A DNA stretch of 64,000 nt from positions 98,876 through 162,875 of the forward strand of contig CAYZED010000004.1 of NCBI GenBank assembly GCA_964477445.1, given 5' to 3'. Source of the stretch: CAYZED01 sp964477445 (GTDB taxonomy: Bacteria > Bacillota > Clostridia > Lutisporales > Lutisporaceae). The notes under the pieces are model-generated. The model did not search any database. It had not been told where the DNA came from and saw only the letters and a program-made list of their open reading frames with translations. Positions 1 to 8,601 of this stretch are shown piece by piece (the stretch's first letter is position 1; every line of letters begins with the position of its first letter). Made by a program: the position numbers and the translations under genes.

Positions 1-111
1 TTCGTCATTAAGCTTAACTGCTCCAATTTGAATAATCTCTCTGCATGGTGCTTCTATTCTGTCCCTATTACTCCAACAGGTCATCTCGAAATCAATAAGT
101 ACCGCTGTCAT
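1..111 (-). CDS. 3'-5' exonuclease of the DnaQ/KapD type, N-terminal fragment
   Basis: Thirty-seven codons run from an ATG at 111 off the left edge of the window, so only the N-terminus is seen. The start MTAVLIDFEMTCW carries the first acidic motif (DFE) of DEDD-family 3'-5' exonucleases, as in KapD and RNase T-like proteins, followed by an REIIQIGAV strand typical of the fold. The remaining catalytic residues lie outside the window. The DEDD assignment rests on this one motif, so DNA versus RNA substrate cannot be decided. Confidence 0.6.
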   Translation of the reverse strand, partial: MTAVLIDFEMTCWSNRDRIEAPCREIIQIGAVKLNDE

Positions 112-267
112 TTTTCACTTCCCGCACATTTCATGTTCATCGTTTTCGAAAAAGTATAGTTCCCTTTACTGTAAAAACTTTATTTCATTAATTCGCAAAA
201 CTAATATAACATAGTTTTTGATTAAATAAAAGGAGAGTGCTAATACACCCTCCAAATAATTCAACAT

Positions 268-516
268 TTAAATTTCCATGCTCACAGCTTTCAGGCCTTC
301 TATATTATTCAAAGCTTCTTCCATGACCTTATGTTCATCTTTTCCACCTTGTAGCTGGATCATAATCAATCCTTCGTCAGAGCATTCATCGGCAGTTTCA
401 TGTAACCCTAGTCTCACTTTTACGACGCAACCGTATTCTGTTAAAACGTTTTGAATTGCTTGAGCCTTAACTCTTCTGTTATTCACTCTAAGCGCCATTA
501 TTGTTGTTATTGCCAT
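268..516 (-). CDS. TM1266-type iron-only hydrogenase system putative regulator
   Basis: An 82-residue protein with a ferredoxin-like ACT/NikR-C pattern: MALRVNN strand, then a helix, a KVRLGLHE strand, an LIMIQLQG strand, a helix, and a final GLKAVSMEI strand. This matches the small TM1266 family found with [FeFe] hydrogenase maturation genes. I chose the ATG at 516 because AGGAGGT sits just upstream; an upstream in-frame start would include that RBS. The family is annotated as a putative regulator, but no DNA-binding motif is visible. The hydrogenase operon lies about 10 kb away (10480-13986). The maturases HydEFG are not in the window. Confidence 0.7.
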   Translation of the reverse strand: MAITTIMALRVNNRRVKAQAIQNVLTEYGCVVKVRLGLHETADECSDEGLIMIQLQGGKDEHKVMEEALNNIEGLKAVSMEI

Positions 517-611
517 GATTTTACCTCCTAAATTTTTTTGAATTTGTGACTTAATATTTTTCACTCGTGATTTTATTGCTTTTTTTCTGTAATACTATTA
601 TATCATTTGTT

Positions 612-640
612 TTGCAAAATAAATAATACTATGTTATCAT
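612..640 (+). promoter_or_regulatory. Predicted sigma-A type promoter for radC
   Basis: TTGCAA (612-617) and TATCAT (635-640) are separated by 17 bp and lie about 85 bp upstream of the radC start. Confidence 0.45.
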
Positions 641-726
641 GTTTACAAAATATCCCATTCGACAAGTCGACTTTGCTGCATTTGATAGCAGTAATTACTA
701 GAATATATTGAAATGAAGGAGAGAAT

Positions 727-1455
727 ATGTCATCAGATTTTGAAATAAATAGTTTAATCGAAAATAAATTTTGTAATAAAACTCGGAATTATCATACAGG
801 CCGCAGAGAGCGAGTACGAGATAGATTTGTAAATGAGGGACTAGATGCTTTTGCTGAACATGAAATTCTTGAACTCTTGCTTTTCTATAGTATACCGATG
901 AGGGACACTAATGTTTTGGCGCACAAAATGATTGGGGAATATGGCTCGCTAGCAAATTTGATGGAGGCACATCCTAAAGAATTAGTAAACCGGTTTAATG
1001 TCAGCTCCCAAACTGCAACTTTGATTTCCTTAATACCCTCTGTTTCTAGAGCTTATCAAAAGAGTAAATCTGGGGAAAAAACCTTGCTCGACAGCTCCAC
1101 TAAAGCTGGAGAATATATAAAAAACCTATTTATTGGTTATTCTTATGAGGTGTTTCAGATGATTTGCCTTGACTCACGAAACCGAGTAAACTTTGCTAGC
1201 GTCATCCAGGAAGGCACAATAAATGAAGCGGCTGTCTACCCTAGGATTGTTGTTGAAACGGCTTTAAGACACCAAGCAGTCAGTGTTATCATAGCCCATA
1301 ACCATCCCGGCGGAAGTACTCAACCATCAAGTTCTGATTTAGCAGTTACAAAAAAAATAAAGACGGCACTTGACTCCATCTCTATCCGTTTAATTGATCA
1401 TATTATTGTTACGAGTGATACTTTTATTAGTTTGGCTGAGAAAAATCTAATCTAG
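727..1455 (+). CDS. radC: RadC/YsxA family JAB-domain protein
   Basis: A 242-residue protein. Residues 25-100 contain the helix-hairpin-helix type N-terminal region (RERVRDRFVNEGLDAFAEHEILELLL). The C-terminal half is the RadC/JAB1 MPN+ domain with the metal-binding signature HNHPGGS followed by SSSD, as expected for the zinc-dependent fold. The length is normal for the family. The start ATG follows AAGGAGAGAAT. Despite the historical name, a DNA-repair role is not established for RadC. It stands alone on the plus strand and faces the ComER-like gene convergently. Confidence 0.9.
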   Translation: MSSDFEINSLIENKFCNKTRNYHTGRRERVRDRFVNEGLDAFAEHEILELLLFYSIPMRDTNVLAHKMIGEYGSLANLMEAHPKELVNRFNVSSQTATLISLIPSVSRAYQKSKSGEKTLLDSSTKAGEYIKNLFIGYSYEVFQMICLDSRNRVNFASVIQEGTINEAAVYPRIVVETALRHQAVSVIIAHNHPGGSTQPSSSDLAVTKKIKTALDSISIRLIDHIIVTSDTFISLAEKNLI

Positions 1456-1508
1456 TACTGGCAATGCAATTCCGGAAGGATTATTATCATTGCCTGTTCT
1501 CACGATGC

Positions 1509-2327
1509 CTAGTTCTCGCTTATGGAATCTTGAATAAATCTGCTCTTTGTGAGCGTTTTGATAAAAACATTATCAAAATGAGTTGGAAACTCATCGCGTA
1601 TTACCTTTACACCCTCTTCTGTTATTCCGCCTTTGGTAGAAACTGAAGATATAATTTCTTCCAGTCCCATATTTTGTTCAAATAAAAGCTTAGCAGTGCC
1701 ATAAACCGTTCTTAGAACCATTTCCTCTGCGTCTTTTTCTCCTATACCACTGACTCGCATTCCCGCGGCTACTAATTCTTGTAATAATGAAGCCATTATC
1801 CCGGGACCACAACTTGTTAAAATAGTAGCCGCCTCGAAATCTTCCTCTGGTATTACTTTTATGGTGCTAATCAATCTAAAAAGTCCTTCAATGTATTCTT
1901 CGTCATCTTTTCCCACGAATTCATTATGACAAATAAGTGAAATTCCTGATTTAACCTCAGCCGCAACACTTGGGACGACCCTTGTAACACCAATAGAAGG
2001 CATCACTTCAGCCATAGCATCCATGGTCACACAAACTGCCAAAGAAATTATTCTAGTTCGCTCATCAACGAACGGTTTTATTTCCTCTAACACGCTCAAC
2101 ATATCGTATGGCTTAACGCTAATAAAGATGTAATCAGCTTTTTCCGCCACTTCTGTGTTACTGCTGAATATGTTAATTTCCGACCATTTTTCTTTTAATC
2201 CTTTTATTTTTTCAAATGTACGATTTGAAATAAAGATATCTTTCGGTTCAACAATTCTAGCCTTTAAAAACCCCTTCACTAGCATACTACCCATATGTCC
2301 AAATCCTATGAAACCCAATCTCGACAT
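1509..2327 (-). CDS. ComER-like / pyrroline-5-carboxylate reductase family protein
   Basis: A 272-residue two-domain reductase. The N-terminus has the NAD(P)-binding glycine motif GFIGFGHMGSM, and the C-terminal half is the P5CR dimerisation domain (SCGPGIMASLLQELVAAG, then KGGITEEGVKVI). The motif spellings RVVPS, SCGP and VSTKGGIT resemble Bacillus ComER more than housekeeping ProC, so a proline role is not assured. The ATG overlaps the TAA of the upstream pseudogene (TAATG), and its RBS GAGGAGG lies inside that pseudogene. Expression therefore probably depended on, or still depends on, read-through from the two-component operon. Confidence 0.75.
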   Translation of the reverse strand: MSRLGFIGFGHMGSMLVKGFLKARIVEPKDIFISNRTFEKIKGLKEKWSEINIFSSNTEVAEKADYIFISVKPYDMLSVLEEIKPFVDERTRIISLAVCVTMDAMAEVMPSIGVTRVVPSVAAEVKSGISLICHNEFVGKDDEEYIEGLFRLISTIKVIPEEDFEAATILTSCGPGIMASLLQELVAAGMRVSGIGEKDAEEMVLRTVYGTAKLLFEQNMGLEEIISSVSTKGGITEEGVKVIRDEFPTHFDNVFIKTLTKSRFIQDSISEN

Positions 2328-3976
2328 TAATCTTCCTCCTCGGCGGTTATCTCCTTGAACTTTTCTATGAAGATATCCACAAGCATTGAGTCAAAATGCT
2401 TATCTTTTTGCTCTTTAATATACGTTAAAGCCTCTTCAACATTACTTGCTTCTTTATACGGTCGTTTATGTGACATTGTGTCAAAAACATCTATTATTGC
2501 CATCATTCTTGCGTAAAGTGGTATTCCTCTTCCCTTAAGTCCTCTTGGATAACCCGTCCCATCTATTCTTTCATGATGATTATACGCGATTTCTGCTGCA
2601 ATACGCAAGATTTCTAAATCTGATTTCAATAAAATTCTATAGCCAATACTTGCATGTGTCTTGGCAATTTCAAATTCTTCTTCAGTTAATTTGCCAGGTT
2701 TTTTTAAAATCGAATCCGTAATGGCTATTTCCCCAAAGTTATTATTATCTCTTTTTGAGATGAAAAAATCATATTGTTCAAAATATAATTATCCAACGCA
2801 ACAGAATAACTTGATAAGAACAACTGAATTAATTCAAAATCATATATTTCCTTATTTCCCTCAATATAAATATAGTTACTTTGATTATTGTGCCCACTAT
2901 TCCTAATCAAAAAACCATCTCCGACGAAATCAACAGCCTTTTCTTTGTCTTTATTAGTTAGCATCCAGTCATATATTTCTTTAAGTGAAGTAATCGAATT
3001 AATACTCTTCCCAATATAATCTGTATACTTTCCAGTACCAGCGACTATGGTTAATACATCACTCTGATTCAAAGTCACAAAACCGCTATTCTTTGGCAAA
3101 GCTTCATTGTCACTTATATACATCATTTCTGGAGTTTCTTGATAAAACCCAGATAACTGATCTAAAATGCTAGTTAAAAAATCTGATAATGTATTATGAG
3201 TAAAAANNNNNNNNNNTTTGATCTTACTCTGGATAAACGCTGTGGTTTCTATAATTTTTTCGAGACCTTTCCTGTATTTATCTAGTTTAATCAAATCGCG
3301 ATAACTTCTAAGTGTTGAAATCAAAGTGGTATGAAGCCTGTATGGTTATCCTCCATAACAACATCCTGAAATAGAATCGCGGCATCTGGATTTCGCCTTA
3401 ATACTTCTTTTGTTTCGTGTCCTGTGAATGTATCTATAATCTCTAAGCTATATCCCTCAAATTCAAAATTTTTCAGAATCATCTTAGTGATAGTGTGAAC
3501 CTCAGGATCATCATCCGATATTATTACTTTATAGCTTCCAAAAACACTTTCACATTTTATATTCCCACCTAATTGATTCCTAACAATATTATAAACTAAA
3601 GTTAGCCCCAGTCCACCACTTGTTTCCACTCTGTTAGTAGTAAAAAACGGCTCGAAAACTCTTCGTAAATCTCCCTCTGGTATACCATTTCCATCATCGG
3701 AAATTGACAAAATTATGAAATTTCCTTCGCGAAATGCTGATATTTCAATTGTTCCAGTGTCTCTCCCTTTGAAACCATGAATTATTGAGTTTAGAACAAA
3801 ATTGAAATAAGAATAAGAATAACATTGGTTGAAGAGGCCTCGAGTAGATCATTTTGTAAAATTACCACTCCCATGTAAACATATAGGCTCAACAAAAACA
3901 ACTCTATAATGAAAAACATTAATAGTATAAAAATAGATAATGTTAAACTTCTATATGAATATCTATAATTTTTCAT
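2327..3976 (-). pseudogene. Decayed histidine kinase plus REC-DUF3369-HD-GYP regulator pair
   Basis: This is a degraded paralogue of the intact genes at 4067-6923. Reading along the minus strand: an ATG at 3976 opens a short two-helix membrane segment that ends in a stop near 3791. A kinase ATPase domain follows (NSIIHGFKG, DNGNGIPE, FFTTNR, GLGLTLVYNIV). It is fused at GSYK directly to the receiver domain, which breaks after MEDNHTG. The reading resumes in another frame at LHTTLIS, runs through DUF3369 (interrupted by the 10-N gap at 3207-3216), and breaks again at ITLG. It resumes at IAITDSILKKPG with the C-terminal HD-GYP part, which keeps HHERIDGTGYP. The catalytic HD motif and the kinase HisKA region are lost. 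Each break looks like a clean deletion relative to the intact copy. I see no way to obtain one functional protein. Confidence 0.85.
3207..3216. other. Assembly gap of 10 N
   Basis: Ten N inside the DUF3369 part of the pseudogene. The sequence on the high-coordinate side (FIQSKIK) does not match the intact paralogue just before the gap, so some sequence may be missing or misjoined here. Confidence 0.95.
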
Positions 3977-4066
3977 AAAACACACCTCCTGGGAGGTTCA
4001 TTTGAAATTATAAGTCAATATAATAGTATTTAACTTAAAAACAATACAATTACTTTATCCCATTAT

Positions 4067-5635
4067 CTAGAAATTTTCTTCCTCTGCTGTTATATCATCA
4101 AAATTCTCAACAAAAATATCTACCAGCATAGGATCAAAATGTTTATCTTTCTGTTCAATAATGTAATCAAGCGTTTCCTCATAAGAACTCGCTTCTTTGT
4201 ATACTCTTCTGTGCGAAATTGCATCAAAAACATCAACAATCGCAAGCATTCTGGCATATAACGGAATTCCTCTTCCTTTTAGTCCTTTTGGATAGCCCGA
4301 ACCATCGACTTTTTCATGGTGATTCATTGCAATTTCAGCTGCAATTTTTAGTATTTCTAAATCTGATTTTGCGAGTATTCTGTGTCCAATATAAGAATGA
4401 GTTTTAACAATTTCAAATTCTTCAAAGGTCAGTTTTCCTGGTTTCTTTAAAATAGCATCAGGTATTGCTATCTTTCCAATGTCGTGCATGGTACTCGCCA
4501 CCTTAAGCTTTTCGCATTCGCTATAAGAGAATCCAAGGTGTGTCGCTAATTTATACATCATAGAAGAAATTCTTCTTACATGACTTCCTGTTTCATCAAA
4601 GTGTTTTTCGACTACTTCTCCAAGGGTTATAATAATTTCCTTTTGGGTTGAAAAAATCATATTGTTCAAAATATAATTATCTAGTGCTACGGAGTAATTC
4701 GATAAGAAAAGCTGAATCAATTCGAAATCGTAAATTTCTTTACTGCCTTCAATAAAAATATAGTTATTTTGGTGATTCACTCCATTGTTTCTAATAATAA
4801 AGCCTTTCCCAACGAAATCAACGGAGCTTTTCTTTTCATCATGAAGACTCATCCAATCTGAAACAACCTTTAAGTCAGGAACTGTCTTAATGTCTTTCCC
4901 AATAAATTGCGCATACTTTCCAGTTGCAGCCATAATAACGGGAATATTCCCTTGGTTCAATGTAACAAACCCATTTTTTTCTGGATATCCATCTCTGTTT
5001 ATTATATATAGCATCTCTGGATTATCCAGATAAAAACCAGCTAACTGGTCCAGTATACTCGTCAAAAAATCCGACAGTGTATTATGCGTAAACAAATTCG
5101 CACTAGTTTGTATGATTTTTTCCAAACCTTTTCTATATTTATCTAATTTAGTTAAGTCTCGATAGCTTCTTAAAGTCGATATTAACGTAGTATGAAGTCT
5201 GCTAACTGTTAGTTCTGTTTTCAGACGATAATCATTTATATCATAGTCTCGTATTACTTTGTCTTCAGGCGCCTCACCAGGCTGACCCGTTCTTAGCACG
5301 ATTCTAGTAATCGTATTTTTTAGATTATTTCTTAAGTATTCAACAACTTTCAGCCCTGTGTGACTCTCTTCCATAACTACGTCTTGAAAAAGTATCGCCG
5401 TATCTGGATTATTTCGCAGAATTTCCTTTGTTTCTTCTCCAGTATATGCATCCAAAAAAATCAGCGAATGGCGTTCAAATTCAAAATCCTTCAGTATCAT
5501 CTTCGTAATAGTGTGAACTTCAGCATCATCATCAGAAATTACAATTTTGTAACTGCCTTTGTATTCTTTTTTAACTTTTGATTCGTCACTTAAAAAATCA
5601 AGTTTAAGTTCAATTCCTTCCCACTTTTTATCCAT
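4067..5635 (-). CDS. Response regulator: REC-DUF3369-HD-GYP cyclic-di-GMP phosphodiesterase
   Basis: A 522-residue protein counted from the ATG at 5635; an in-frame TTG lies 9 nt upstream at 5644. The receiver domain is at about residues 27-150, with ISDDD acidic residues and the probable phospho-acceptor Asp85 in FQDVVME. DUF3369 occupies about 160-330. The HD-GYP domain at 335-510 keeps HDIGK (384-388) and HHEKVDGSGYP (439-449). Such proteins hydrolyse cyclic di-GMP in the cytoplasm under phosphorylation control. The ATG lies 1 nt after the stop of the kinase gene (5637-6923), so the two are translationally coupled cognate partners. A decayed duplicate of the pair follows downstream. Confidence 0.9.
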   Translation of the reverse strand: MDKKWEGIELKLDFLSDESKVKKEYKGSYKIVISDDDAEVHTITKMILKDFEFERHSLIFLDAYTGEETKEILRNNPDTAILFQDVVMEESHTGLKVVEYLRNNLKNTITRIVLRTGQPGEAPEDKVIRDYDINDYRLKTELTVSRLHTTLISTLRSYRDLTKLDKYRKGLEKIIQTSANLFTHNTLSDFLTSILDQLAGFYLDNPEMLYIINRDGYPEKNGFVTLNQGNIPVIMAATGKYAQFIGKDIKTVPDLKVVSDWMSLHDEKKSSVDFVGKGFIIRNNGVNHQNNYIFIEGSKEIYDFELIQLFLSNYSVALDNYILNNMIFSTQKEIIITLGEVVEKHFDETGSHVRRISSMMYKLATHLGFSYSECEKLKVASTMHDIGKIAIPDAILKKPGKLTFEEFEIVKTHSYIGHRILAKSDLEILKIAAEIAMNHHEKVDGSGYPKGLKGRGIPLYARMLAIVDVFDAISHRRVYKEASSYEETLDYIIEQKDKHFDPMLVDIFVENFDDITAEEENF

Positions 5636-5636
5636 A

Positions 5637-6923
5637 TCACTCAATCCTTTCCAAAGGTATTTTAATCGTGAATGTAGTTCCTTCTCCTAATACGCTATTG
5701 CATGATATTTCTCCATTAAGTTGCCCAGTTACAATGTTGAATACGACACTTAGTCCCAATCCACTACCACCAGCGTTACGATTTGTAGTAAAAAACGGAT
5801 CAAATATTTTCTCAAAATTCTCTTCTTTTATACCTTTACCATTATCCGAATAAATGAATTTAAGTATTCCATCACTGACTGAAACATTTATATCTATTAA
5901 CCCACCACGTTTTTCATTGAACCCATGTGTGAGTGAATTCATGATGAAATTCGTCATTATCTGAGAAAACGCTCCGGGATAACTATCGATTATTAATTCT
6001 TCAGCACATTCAATATTCACTCTTATATCCATTTTTTTATATTCATGTTTAAGACTGATTAAGATTGTTTCAATATATTCCCTCAATAAGAATTTTGATT
6101 TTTGCTCTAAGCTCTGATTTACAGCTATTAACTTAAAGCTCTTAACGAGTTCAGCGGCCCTTGATATATTGGTGTTTAATATAGCTGTGGTTTCTCCCAT
6201 ACTTTCCATATACTTTACGAAATCGGACTTCGTCATAATGCCTTCTTCAACTAATTTAATGTTTTCATCATTGATCTTTTTCATATATGAAGCCGCTGTT
6301 ACCGCAACTCCCAGCGGTGTATTAATCTCATGCGCTATCCCAGATACCAATCCTCCAAGAGACGCAAGTTTTTCCTTATCAATTAATTCTTTTGTAACCT
6401 TTTCAATTTCCTTTTTTCTCTCAGCCACCAATTTTTCGAGATTGTCACGCTCAATTTTGTTCGCAATTTTTATTTCTTCTAAAGCCATTTTTAAATCTCT
6501 AAGTAATTCATTATCTTTCAATTCATTAATTTTTGTAATTTGCTCTGCTTCGTTCAGTTTAAAAATCGTATTATTTACTACATTAATTAATTCAACAGTC
6601 TCTTTAAGTGCAAATTTTCCTGCCTTTAACTTATTTACATGCTCTCCTTTTGATAAAGCTTCTGCTGCTTTTCCAGCATTAATAATTGGCTCCATTATTT
6701 TTACGAGAACAAAGGATCCAATTAAAATACAAATGAAAGTAATTAATATAGCCAACCAAATAATAATAGCGTAATGATTTGCAGCTGTCTTCGAGCCCTC
6801 TATGCCGACAAAATAGTCATAATTTCTAATTAGAAAAAAAATAAATATAAAAAATGTGATAATAAAAGTAGCCGTAAATATAGAAATTAATGTATTTTTT
6901 AAAGACAGAATTCTATTTCCCAT
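5637..6923 (-). CDS. Membrane sensor histidine kinase, partner of the HD-GYP regulator
   Basis: A 428-residue protein. The ATG at 6923 follows GAGAGGGG at good spacing and overlaps the end of the upstream gene by 11 nt. Two transmembrane segments lie at about residues 11-33 and 52-75. A HAMP-like region and a long coiled coil (about 125-185) follow. The HisKA box is SGIAHEINTPLGV with His198. The ATPase domain has MNSLTHGF (N box), DNGKGI and GGSGLGLSVVFNIV. The extracellular loop between the membrane segments is only about 20 residues, so it probably does not bind a ligand itself. The signal may come from the membrane protein encoded just upstream (6913-8199). Confidence 0.9.
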   Translation of the reverse strand: MGNRILSLKNTLISIFTATFIITFFIFIFFLIRNYDYFVGIEGSKTAANHYAIIIWLAILITFICILIGSFVLVKIMEPIINAGKAAEALSKGEHVNKLKAGKFALKETVELINVVNNTIFKLNEAEQITKINELKDNELLRDLKMALEEIKIANKIERDNLEKLVAERKKEIEKVTKELIDKEKLASLGGLVSGIAHEINTPLGVAVTAASYMKKINDENIKLVEEGIMTKSDFVKYMESMGETTAILNTNISRAAELVKSFKLIAVNQSLEQKSKFLLREYIETILISLKHEYKKMDIRVNIECAEELIIDSYPGAFSQIMTNFIMNSLTHGFNEKRGGLIDINVSVSDGILKFIYSDNGKGIKEENFEKIFDPFFTTNRNAGGSGLGLSVVFNIVTGQLNGEISCNSVLGEGTTFTIKIPLERIE

Positions 6924-8199
6924 ATTTATTACCCCTCTCAATATCAACATCTTCCTTGAGCGCTACCCACCTCAATAGAATATCAACATTTCTATTTATA
7001 AGTTCAAGATTCCTATATACCGTTTCATAAGTTAATTCTAGTGTTTTTACGGCATTCATCCCATCACTTTGAATTTCCTTGAAGTCAAGAATTAATCTTT
7101 CAGCTGCTGATTTTGCTCCATAAGCCATATTCCCGATGTCTCGTGCCATATTGCTAAGTTTTGGGTTCTTTTTTTTCAAAGCTATTTCTTGAATTGATGC
7201 TGCCGCGCTCATCTCTTTGGTGTCTTCAATTATGTCACCGATTCCCTCTATCGAACTGCTTAGTTTATCGATATCAGAATTTAATTCCCGAAAGCTATTT
7301 ATTGCTTTTTCTGAAAGATTAAGTAGCAGCGACATGTCTTCCACTATCGTTTTCTTTTTTTCTTTATCTCCCGAAATTTCGCCAATTACTTGGTTATATT
7401 TCAGCACCTTTCCAGTTTCTATTCGAACTTTTTCAATAACGTTATTATGCTTTTCGTTTTTTGAATTCACTTTTTTGTTTTTCAAATTTTCTTCTGTACC
7501 AGAATTCAATTTTTTATTTTTCAAAATTGATTCTTCTCTATCCATATTCGCTTCTTCAACATACATGTTCGCTTCTTCAATTTCACTTGTTTCATCATCT
7601 GTGATACTATTTATCCCAATATCATCTGCCAAGCTTTTTGCATTTTTTACCAAATCGTTTATATTATCAATCAATGCTTTTTCTTGATTAAATTTCCGCT
7701 TCACTCTATCAATAAGATTTGCCCCAAAGTTTAGGAGTATTATTAATTGAAAAAATATCGCAATGCCTGCGACAATTATTCCATTGTAGCTATTATCTTT
7801 CAGATAGTAATAGTTCAGCCCTTCTACTAAAAGAAAAGCAAACATCGCATACACAAATGATAGCCTAATCGCTACTAAATCATCAAATAACATAGCTACC
7901 AAAATAGGAAGGAATAATATGAGTAGCCCATCTCTATGTAATAAAAGTAAAAGTGTTGTTGAAATAATTGCTGAAAAAGTGCACAATATTTTTGCTGAAC
8001 TTCCAATAGCAATTATCGAAGCAATAACACTAATTACTGCTACTATGGTCGCAGCAGCAAAAACCCACCAATCAAAACTTACTAAATCAAAAAATTTCAT
8101 AATTGCAACTATCGGGAAAATCATCAAACTTAACATATTATACTTTGCTGTTATTCTTCCAGCAGATAGGTTTTCGGAGTCAAAGCGTTTCTTACTCAA
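6913..8199 (-). CDS. Multi-pass membrane protein with degenerate chemoreceptor-like cytoplasmic domain
   Basis: A 428-residue protein, first gene of the operon with the kinase and HD-GYP regulator. About six hydrophobic segments fill residues 20-165. A charged coiled coil with repeated NMYVEEANM and NKKLNS/NKKVNS stretches spans about 170-265. The C-terminal 150 residues are helical and pattern like a methyl-accepting chemotaxis signalling domain (SIEGIGDIIEDTKEMSAAAS and NMAYGAKSAAERLI). The conserved hairpin tip that contacts CheA/CheW is not preserved. It ends 11 nt inside the kinase gene. I infer a membrane sensor that works on the adjacent kinase. The MCP relationship is by pattern only and could be a convergent coiled coil. 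Confidence 0.6.
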   Translation of the reverse strand: MSKKRFDSENLSAGRITAKYNMLSLMIFPIVAIMKFFDLVSFDWWVFAAATIVAVISVIASIIAIGSSAKILCTFSAIISTTLLLLLHRDGLLILFLPILVAMLFDDLVAIRLSFVYAMFAFLLVEGLNYYYLKDNSYNGIIVAGIAIFFQLIILLNFGANLIDRVKRKFNQEKALIDNINDLVKNAKSLADDIGINSITDDETSEIEEANMYVEEANMDREESILKNKKLNSGTEENLKNKKVNSKNEKHNNVIEKVRIETGKVLKYNQVIGEISGDKEKKKTIVEDMSLLLNLSEKAINSFRELNSDIDKLSSSIEGIGDIIEDTKEMSAAASIQEIALKKKNPKLSNMARDIGNMAYGAKSAAERLILDFKEIQSDGMNAVKTLELTYETVYRNLELINRNVDILLRWVALKEDVDIERGNKYGK

Positions 8200-8317
8200 A
8201 ATTTCACCCTCTTATACTATTTTGTGTTTACCTTATATGTTGTATGTTTTTTTAAATTAATAATGTTTGATTTATTATATTCACTTAAAATATAATAATA
8301 ATAAAAGGGGGTGCACT

Positions 8318-8575
8318 ATGCCAGAAAATAGTTATAAGTTTTATCAAAATTTATCCTGTAAATACTTCCCCTGTCATTCAATAAAAGATGAATCCGATTT
8401 TAACTGTCTTTTTTGTTATTGTCCATTATATTTTCTAGAAGACTGTGGTGGTAATTTCACCTATTTTAAAAACATTAAAGATTGCAGTAAATGTTTATTT
8501 CCTCACTATGAAAAAAGTTACGACTTAATTAATAAACGTATTCAAAAAGAAAACGAAAAGAAAATTACTCCATAG
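8318..8575 (+). CDS. Cysteine-rich small protein, probable metal-binding
   Basis: An 85-residue protein starting at the ATG at 8318 behind AGGGGGTG. Nine cysteines occur in a pattern (SCKYFPCH, CLFCYCP, DCGG, DCSKCLFPH) that resembles the Cys_rich_small family, implying a zinc or Fe-S site. There is no signal peptide or membrane segment. It is transcribed opposite to the two kinase genes and sits between them. The biochemical role of the family is not known to me. Confidence 0.65.
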   Translation: MPENSYKFYQNLSCKYFPCHSIKDESDFNCLFCYCPLYFLEDCGGNFTYFKNIKDCSKCLFPHYEKSYDLINKRIQKENEKKITP

Positions 8576-8601
8576 AGTAATCTACTTCGAATCTTTCCTT
8601 G

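Noticed and set aside
6169..6774. Plus-strand open frame of about 200 codons in the kinase gene
   Set aside because: The opposite strand encodes complete HisKA and coiled-coil motifs; the plus-strand translation is Ser/Phe/Ile-rich and without motifs.
7217..7687. Plus-strand open frame of 156 codons inside the membrane sensor gene
   Set aside because: It is antisense to a clearly coding gene, has no RBS and is only low-complexity Ser/Phe text caused by the AT-rich complement.
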